Assembly: GCA_028583405.1 (NCBI GenBank)
Contig: CM053250.1
Coordinates: forward strand, 39,443,142-39,507,141
Source: Pogonophryne albipinna
Lineage: Eukaryota > Chordata > Actinopteri > Perciformes > Artedidraconidae
Length of the DNA: 64,000 bases
Reading direction: 5' to 3'
The stretch's first letter is position 1; every line of letters starts with the position of its first letter. The translations under genes and the position numbers were made by a program. Below the pieces are notes generated by a model that searched no databases, was not told where the DNA came from, and worked only from the letters and a program-made list of their open reading frames with translations. Positions 1 through 64,000 of this stretch are shown here, one piece after another.

Positions 1-57791
<57,791 letters not shown>

Positions 57792-58604
57792 GCAGCTCCA
57801 CCTGCTCTCCTTTCAGCAGTAGAAAGTACAAAATCCTCCTCTTTACCTTGTTCTGTGTCTTTTATTTGTGTTCTGGGGGGTGAAATAGAAAGCATGTGGA
57901 CACTTAAAGCCCCCCCTCCGTCAACAAAGAAGGTAGCAGCAGACTAAACACCTGAACTCCACACACCGTGCCTGTTCCTTATCATGCATCCAACTCATTT
58001 TAGCAGAGGACGTTCAGATTGAATGAGGCTGGGACTGGGCTGTCAATTCTCTAGACACACACACACACACACCCACCCACCATCTCAAGTGTTCTGTGCT
58101 GCTATTAATGATATGTTGTATGAAAAGCTAAACCCAGGACAGAACTTGGTGTGTGTCAGTCAGCTGTTCCCCTCAGTCTGTACAGATTGTCTCCGCCCCC
58201 CCCCCCCCCCCCGTCTCATCCTGTCCTAGCCTTCAATTTCAGGGGGCCTCCCACCCTCACATATACACTTTTTACTGTATGATAATGATGTAGTGAACTT
58301 CACCTCCCCCTCTCTGTTTTCAGTATCGCCGCACAATATGTTTGTACATATTTAAAGTTTGTTAACCACTGTTATGAAGTGCTTCTCATGCGATTTCAGG
58401 ACAAGACAAATGTGGAGAACTATTTCTTCCGGCCCCACCATGCTGCCGCTGTTAAGATGGAGACCCTGAGGGGCTCAATGTGTGGCTGTGTAAATGTGCC
58501 TCTGCCCTCTGGTGGCCAAACGCTGAAGTCCAGTTTGCACTGGGAGCATCTCATGATGTAGAATACTTGCAGAAAGTTTGCATTTGCTATGTCTGCATTA
58601 GCAA

Positions 58605-58610
58605 AATAAA
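58605..58610 (+). terminator. proximal poly(A) signal AATAAA
   Basis: Canonical hexamer, about 815 bases after the stop codon, followed by a T/G-containing stretch (TTAGTGATGTTTAGTGG). Likely short-UTR end for ckap5. Confidence 0.5.
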
Positions 58611-59275
58611 GACTCTTAATTAGTGATGTTTAGTGGAAAGGGTTATATTTGACATTGCTTTCAAAAAATCAGACACAATAGGACTTGAAGCTCCAGCACT
58701 TGATCAACAAAGCATCTGATTTCTATCAATTTCAGACATTTGTTGCTCCCTCAAAATAAGTCGAGTTGCATTTACACAGTAACATTCCAGCCCTCTCTTT
58801 TGGGCCCACAGCCAGAGCTGTGCTCTGTGTTACAGGAAGTGGTTTGTGTAAGCAGGTGTTTGGGCAGGGGGTCTACCCAGTTCTCTTCGGAAAGTTTCTT
58901 GTTTCTTGAGTAAACGTAATGGCTTTGAATCCTCCTCAGCAGATCAGTGTTTGAATGTGACTCAAGTCTGCAGACTTGGTGGTACAGAGTTTAAAACTAC
59001 TGCTTTTATTCAGACGAAGAGGCCCAATTTATCACATCCTGTTCTTGCTGTTCAGCCAATCAGGACTTCTCTCTGTCCCCTGAGAGAAATCTGAGGGGCG
59101 GAGTGTGTACAAGTGTGTGTTGGACTGTGCTGTGGGTCCTCATTTGGCTTTAGATACTGTATTTAATGTCCTCCACTAAACCTCCCTGCAGATATTTAAC
59201 ATCAGCGATCCGTTGTGTTCGTAGACTTTGAGAGTATGGCATGAAGTCAGTGATTAGTTTTTATTTCCTCATGTA

Positions 59276-59311
59276 AATAAAGTTTGCATTAACAAACAGC
59301 TGTGTAATAAA
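59276..59311 (+). terminator. distal poly(A) signals (two AATAAA)
   Basis: Two hexamers 30 bases apart, followed by CATTGTTTTTCTG, a T-rich downstream element. Likely long-UTR end. Repeats begin within a few hundred bases. Confidence 0.5.
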
Positions 59312-59639
59312 GTCATTGTTTTTCTGAGGACTACGAGAAGATGGTGGCCATCAGTCATCATATGGAAATAAAAACATAAATAACATGTTTTTTTATTTAA
59401 TTAAAATGTCAGTACTAGTCTTACATTGTTTCTCTCCAGCTTTCCTTGTATAATCCATGGTGGAAAATGTCAATAAAGTCTTGCTTCTTTTTTAACAATC
59501 CACTTTTGTGTTGCCTGGTTTTACTCATTTTTGTAAACTGATCCAAAAATGATGCTTTAGTTTTTTTGTTTATGTATTTCACTAGTTGATAACGATATGA
59601 CGTAATATTGGAAATGTGGGCTGGCTTCACACCCACTGC

Positions 59640-60180
59640 CCTATCAGAAAGTTGCCATCAGAAACCATGCACGACGTGTTTTGGACGTAATAGAGAGCCA
59701 AAGTCCCTCCCTTTCCGGTGGAACTTCATGGGACCTTATTTTGGAAAAATTATGTATAGAGTGTCGAAGTCACGCCCATCTACTTCCGGTCCATGGGACC
59801 TTATTTCGGAACAATTATGCATTGAAGTCAATGAAGAGAGAGAACTTATCTTTTGATCCCGTTTGAATTGTGCCATGAATTACACATATGATGTTTGTCA
59901 ATCTTAAAAAATCATTTCCATGTCAAAAAAGTCAGTTTGTCATAAAACTTGAAATATAAGACTATGAAAAATACGCAACTAGAAAGACTACAAATCCCAG
60001 AGTCGTGTAAGATAGATAGATCTTTAATTTTGTCATTGTACAGGTACAACGAAATTACAATAAACTCAAGGTGCCAACACGCAACAACAGGACAATATAA
60101 AAACAAGACACTATAAAAACAATAAATGGGACTTAAAATAGGCATGATAGGGAATATGTACATACATGAATAATACATTA
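59640..60180. repeat. downstream repeats, unclassified, with a LINE-like 3' tail
   Basis: 59720-59825 contains two similar units (TTCATGGGACCTTATTTTGG and TCCATGGGACCTTATTTCGG). About 60010-60070 (TTTAATTTTGTCATTGTACA) resembles the inverted 3' tail of L2-type LINEs. No gene. Confidence 0.45.
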
Positions 60181-60472
60181 AATTGCACGATTCCCCTCGT
60201 ATTGCACGGAAGGCTTATATAATTTAAATATTAGCAGCGTTTAGTGCACATATGGCCCTGGGGAAAAAACTGAACTTGAGTCTGTTTGTCCGGGAAGACA
60301 TGGTACGGAAGCGCCTGCCTGAGCGAAGCCGTACGAAGTGCTCGTTACCGGGTGGTGTGGATCCTTGAGTATTTTGACTGCTTTCTTAAGGCAACGAGAG
60401 CTGTACAGTACCTCCTACAGTACAGTAAGTGATGTCATAACTGTTTTCCTCCACTAAGAGATAGCTAAGATC

Positions 60473-60507
60473 AGCGCCATATAGATAGAATCTATCTATA
60501 TGGCGCT
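60473..60507. repeat. perfect 16-bp hairpin
   Basis: AGCGCCATATAGATAG and its exact complement are separated by AAT. It lies just upstream of the THAP fragment. No T-run follows, so it is not a terminator. Confidence 0.85.
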
Positions 60508-60533
60508 AGCTAAGATGAGATAACTTTAACAAG

Positions 60534-60647
60534 ATGCCTGTGTGCTTAGTACCAGGTTGTTATCATACCAGCAATGGGTCTTGCTCGTTCTTTCGCTTCC
60601 CGTCTGATGAAAGGACCAGGAGTGGCTGGATCAAGTTAGCTACCTAG
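60534..60647 (+). pseudogene. THAP zinc-finger exon fragment
   Basis: 37 codons then TAG. MPVCLVPGCYHTSNGSCSFF, RFPSDERTRSGWIKLAT. It has the THAP opening C-x4-C, the FxFP motif and the conserved Trp, but lacks the C-x2-H and AVPTIF parts. THAP domains occur in host THAP genes and in P-element and Kolobok transposases. A TTAA-flanked MITE starts 61 bases downstream. Confidence 0.6.
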
Positions 60648-60708
60648 CTAGTAGCAAGCACGTTAGTTAGCATTACAGTCTTAGCCTTGTCATTTTTATT
60701 AGCCTTAA

Positions 60709-61090
60709 AGGTGGGGTAGGTAATTTTGGAGAAACCAGCCTGAGTGCGCTAGAATTTGAAAATACACAACCGGAAAAAATCTGCCACTTCCTTACAGAGC
60801 CCCTCCTCAAACACACACAAACGCGCACATGACCAATGAGGGCACGAGATCAGTTTGTGCACAGATGGAAGGCTGACAGGCAGGTAGGCCATCCAGTTAT
60901 TTTAGCCGGGCCGGCTCAGATGATTGGTTGTACTTTTTACAGTACTACGGCTTCCACAGATGACATTTTTTTATGGATTTTTTGTCAAAGCACTTCAGAT
61001 ATTCATTGCTATCGGGATGTCAAGAGCATTCCATGGAATATAACAAAAAGTGTATCTCGAGCCGGTTTCTCAAACTTACCTACCCCACCT
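60709..61090. mobile_element. TTAA-flanked MITE K1, copy 2
   Basis: 382 bases, same ends as copy 1 (AGGTGGGGTAGGT and complement), TTAA at 60705-60708 and 61091-61094. About 90 percent or more alike by eye to 15066-15452. Non-coding. Confidence 0.9.
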
Positions 61091-61094
61091 TTAA

Positions 61095-62012
61095 CACGAA
61101 GTAACATCAAGTAACCCAAAATGTTAAACAGTATGAGTAGTAGTCATATTTCGTGATCCCTTTGAAGAGTTTTCACACCGGGGTGATCATTCTATAATAC
61201 ACCATTTAAGCCCGGGGGAGAAATGCTAACGCTACATTAGCATCGGCGATCTGTTCTACTTCATGCTATCTGCACAAATGGTTGACATTAAACATTAAAA
61301 AGATCAGGCAGTTCAGAGAGAATCAAAGGAAGGCAGGCAGCTTTGCATGACATTCTTCTGGACGTGTTTCATTGTGTTGATAGTGAGGGTAGCCAATCAC
61401 TTTTTTGACAAGACAGTAGTGACAGCCATCTTGGTAACGTGTGTTGTTGTGAGAGTCTGCGAGACCAGAGATGTAGTTCATTAAGAGTTTCACACAAACA
61501 AATGTGTTACTTCACAGTTTTACGACACATTTTAATTTTTGGTAGGACATGTCCTTCAGAGGCTAGGCAAGAATCCTTCCTAGCATTGGGAGAACGAAGA
61601 ATGGAACAGGCTAGCAAGTGTGCAGGTGTGCGTCATATGCAAGGCCCTGCCTTAAATTAAGCGTGATTTGTTTTAAGACTCATAACTGATTTGCGAAGAT
61701 CGAAGATGTACTTGAGTAACTGTATTATGTAAAATGATCATCTCTCCAGGACGAAACCACTAAACTAACATAAGACGTTGTCCTTCTGTTTGATGCCTTG
61801 AAAAAGTCCTGGAGGCTATAAGAAAATCATAAAATCACCAAAACCAATCAATAATAACATGTGTATTCATATATCATACTTGATGTCTGCAAACCTTTTT
61901 TACACATATTGGTGCACATTGTAGCATAAACCACAAATATCAACAAAAGAGGCAAAGTCAAAACAAGGTTCATTCTAATTATTTATTTAGATGCAAAACG
62001 CTCTAAGGTCTC
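61095..62012. other. intergenic, no feature seen
   Basis: About 0.9 kb between MITE K1 and the next Harbinger-like sequence. Nothing recognised. Confidence 0.5.
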
Positions 62013-62235
62013 AGGGTGCGTTCACACCAGCCTTTTATAATCCGGTTGAATCGAACCCTGGTGCGTTTAGCCGCTTGGTGCGGTTCATTTGGGTCGGTGT
62101 GAACACAGTCCGAGACCTCTTCAGTGAACTAAACAACCGGACTCTGGTCCGCTAAAATAGGTGGTCTCGGAACGCTTGCTTGCGAACTCTGGAGCGGTTA
62201 ATTGCTGGTGTGAACGCAGTCCGCACCAAAACATA
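62013..62235. mobile_element. small Harbinger-like MITE
   Basis: It begins AGGGTGCGTTCACACCAGCC and ends with the inverted GCTGGTGTGAACGCAGTCCG. Gene-free. The target duplication is not certain. Confidence 0.6.
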
Positions 62236-62324
62236 GGAAGCGTAGTATTTACGTGTCACAAGAACGCGGATGTCTTCAAAATCTTTACCGAAAGAGTCTT
62301 TCAAGACATCGGCGGTTGTTTAGT

Positions 62325-62700
62325 TAACCTCTTAAGCCCTGAGCCTGTTTTTCAGGTTTCAGGCTCGAAAATGCCACTAACACAACAAAGACTATATCTT
62401 CACTTCTAAAAGGGGTAAATTAATAATCTTTTCTCTCAAAGTAATGATAAACCTGTGAGTTGGATGTAGAAGTGTCAGAATCAATACAGATGTTTTTATT
62501 TTAAAGTAAATTCAGATGGAACATAGTAAAAACATGTAAATTCTAAAAACCATTACTTATAGTAAAAACCACCCTTGAATGATGGGTTAGTAGACTAAAA
62601 GCTTTAGGAATCCAAACTATAACATATAATAAGTACCCTGTATCAAGATTGATGCAAAACAAGTGAAATTTGACCTTTTTAGAGAGGTTTAGAAAAATAA
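62325..62700 (+). repeat. repeat family A, right copy, part 1
   Basis: It starts TTAACCTCTTAAGCCCTGAG and is the inverted match to 415-812 (shared CTTTAGGAATCCAAACTATA and GTACCCTGTATCAAGATTGA). Confidence 0.75.
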
Positions 62701-62879
62701 AGTCCAGGCGGACTCACCTCTGGGTAATTTGGGAACCATCAGTTCCATTTGAACTTTTTCACTGTAAAAATCATTTTATTACTTTGAATTTTCACTATAG
62801 GTATTAATTCCATCCAAATACAACCGTTGTGAAAAAAAATAAAAATAAAATATAAGAACATACTCTGTTATCCTCTTAG

Positions 62880-63345
62880 GCAAGGCAAGGCAAGTTTATT
62901 TATATAGCACTTATAGGCCCCACGGACCGAAATCGCGTCATTTGCAGGAAACAACGTCTAAGGAACCTTACTATTTAATAAACTATGAATATTTTATATC
63001 CATATAACGGGAAAAAACTCATTTAACTGATCTTTTTCATTTATTTTTTCAAAAAAAACACAATGCTAACAGTGAGCATCTGAATTAGCCCCGAGCGAAA
63101 AATGCTAACCTATTACTGCACCGAAAATCACTCCTAGCTCCCTTATTACTTATCCTAGCTCCCTTATTACTTATCCTAGCTGCACATCCAACACATCGTT
63201 TTTGATCGTAAAGACACAGAATCTAACGGTGCCCACCTCAACACTGAAAGATACAAACTTGCGACGTTATCAACAAAAACGTACATCAAAACAAGTGGCG
63301 CTAGGTACTAACATGCATGGCTTACCTTCCTCTTTGCCTGATCTA
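62880..63345. repeat. LINE-like tail and family C copy 4
   Basis: AGGCAAGGCAAGTTTATTTATATAGC is a LINE-type tail. 62918-63130 is a diverged family C copy (AATAAACTATGAATATT, TAACGGGAAAAAACTCA). A 23-base direct duplication (CCTAGCTCCCTTATTACTTAT) lies at about 63133-63180. Confidence 0.5.
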
Positions 63346-63349
63346 AACT

Positions 63350-63935
63350 GGTCTTCAATGGCATTAAAACGATAAAAACGATGATGTAGTTAATCCATAG
63401 GTTAATATCCAATGTGGCTGTGTCCCCTTTGAAATGTTCTGATAATCTATAAGCAATAAAACTGCAATTCCGTTATCTGCTGTCCGCTCTGTGCTCCGTG
63501 TGCTCTGGGTTCTTGCTGTAATGCCTGCTTGTTAGTAGTAAACAATAAATGAAGCCGCCTGCGGTAAAGTACTTAAACTGGCTGGCATTCTTTATACTTT
63601 ACGCAGGACCATATCTCTGGAACCCATTGGTCGATTCGTGTGATTTACACCTTTTTCTTAACCATCAGAACCAATAGAATCGATGGGTTAGTTCCCAAAT
63701 CAACGTAAAAATTACCATAGCGGACGTAATAGAGAAGCGAACAAAGCATATCTGAAAAGTGCACGCCTGGACGGCAACATTTTTATACCCAGTATATTGC
63801 CATAAATATGATGAAGGATTATCAGTCAAAATTTCTACGTGACACAAAGGACATTGGATTAACCTTGAGCGGCGTTTTTATTCCGTGTGAACACAACTTT
63901 TGATCACAAATCAAAAAAGGTAAGACGAAATTATT
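63350..63935. repeat. repeat family A, right copies in both orientations
   Basis: 63350-63450 is a direct match to about 91-175 (CAATGGCATTAAAACG). 63590-63935 is the inverted match to about 60-410 (GATTAACCTTGAGCGGCGTT; GATCACAAATC). No coding sequence. Confidence 0.65.
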
Positions 63936-64000
63936 GTAATATTTTTTAAACCGGATGTTGTTTACTTTCTCTTTTCTGGCTGATAGCTCCGCAATTCGGG

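Larger units (their letters stand above)
57792..59330 (+). other. ckap5: ckap5 3' UTR with two poly(A) zones
   Basis: Unique-looking sequence follows the stop codon. AATAAA occurs at 58605-58610, then as a pair at 59276-59281 and 59306-59311, giving a UTR of about 0.8 or 1.5 kb. A poly-C run lies at about 58195-58211. UTR ends are inferred from the hexamers only. Confidence 0.6.

Noticed and set aside
59331..64000. Search for a second host gene downstream of ckap5
   Set aside because: No exon-like conserved frame was found. Frames there are short and lie in repeats, apart from the THAP fragment.

Overview
The window is vertebrate genomic DNA, most likely from a teleost fish. Exons of about 70-205 bases with GT/AG junctions are separated by introns full of fish-type mobile DNA: hAT elements with BED fingers, Tc1-like elements with long inverted repeats, PIF/Harbinger-like and TTAA-flanked MITEs, and an L2/CR1-type LINE. 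No bacterial-style operon, CRISPR array, rRNA, tRNA or LTR/endogenous-retrovirus gene was seen. The species cannot be fixed from the sequence.

One host gene crosses almost the whole window on the + strand: ckap5 (XMAP215/ch-TOG), the processive microtubule polymerase. I placed 37 consecutive coding exons from 962 to the stop codon at 57789-57791. All junctions keep the reading frame, and the 1762 codons match the vertebrate protein from early TOG2 to the C-terminus. TOG1 and the first part of TOG2, roughly 270 residues of the usual ~2030, lie upstream of the window. The order is TOG2 (962-9445), basic linker (9540-9935), TOG3 (10311-15675), acidic/poly-Gly linker (15833-15999), TOG4 (about 15970-19640), basic linker (19589-22540), TOG5 (about 22545-36420), basic linker (36400-44870), C-terminal helical (TOG6-like) domain (about 44880-54182), and the C-terminal tail (54263-57791). 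The 3' UTR ends near 58.63 kb or 59.33 kb.

The introns hold nested repeats. 3.93-9.32 kb contains an old minus-strand hAT split by a 2.8 kb block, a 0.26 kb fragment and a Harbinger-like MITE. 20.8-22.4 kb and 30.8-32.1 kb hold two intact copies of the same internally deleted hAT, each with a perfect 8-bp target duplication. 23.3-29.06 kb stacks a hAT, a frameshifted Tc1-like transposase, a 92-bp perfect palindrome and older fragments. 29.2-36.08 kb holds two Harbinger-like copies, three hAT-type insertions and an internally deleted Tc1 element. 36.5-44.8 kb holds two TTAA-flanked elements, two Tc1-like elements and a candidate 24-nt microexon of ckap5. 45.2-50.5 kb holds a minus-strand LINE split by two nested DNA elements. 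Downstream of ckap5 (59.3-64 kb) only repeats are visible, including a THAP zinc-finger exon fragment.

The points most worth checking are the (TG)n tract of about 121 units abutting the 3' splice site of the exon at 53542-53679, which leaves no adenosine for a normal branch point, and the in-frame microexon at 42368-42391. No previously undescribed multi-gene system was recognised. The unusual features are splicing architecture and transposon-derived structures inside one conserved gene.
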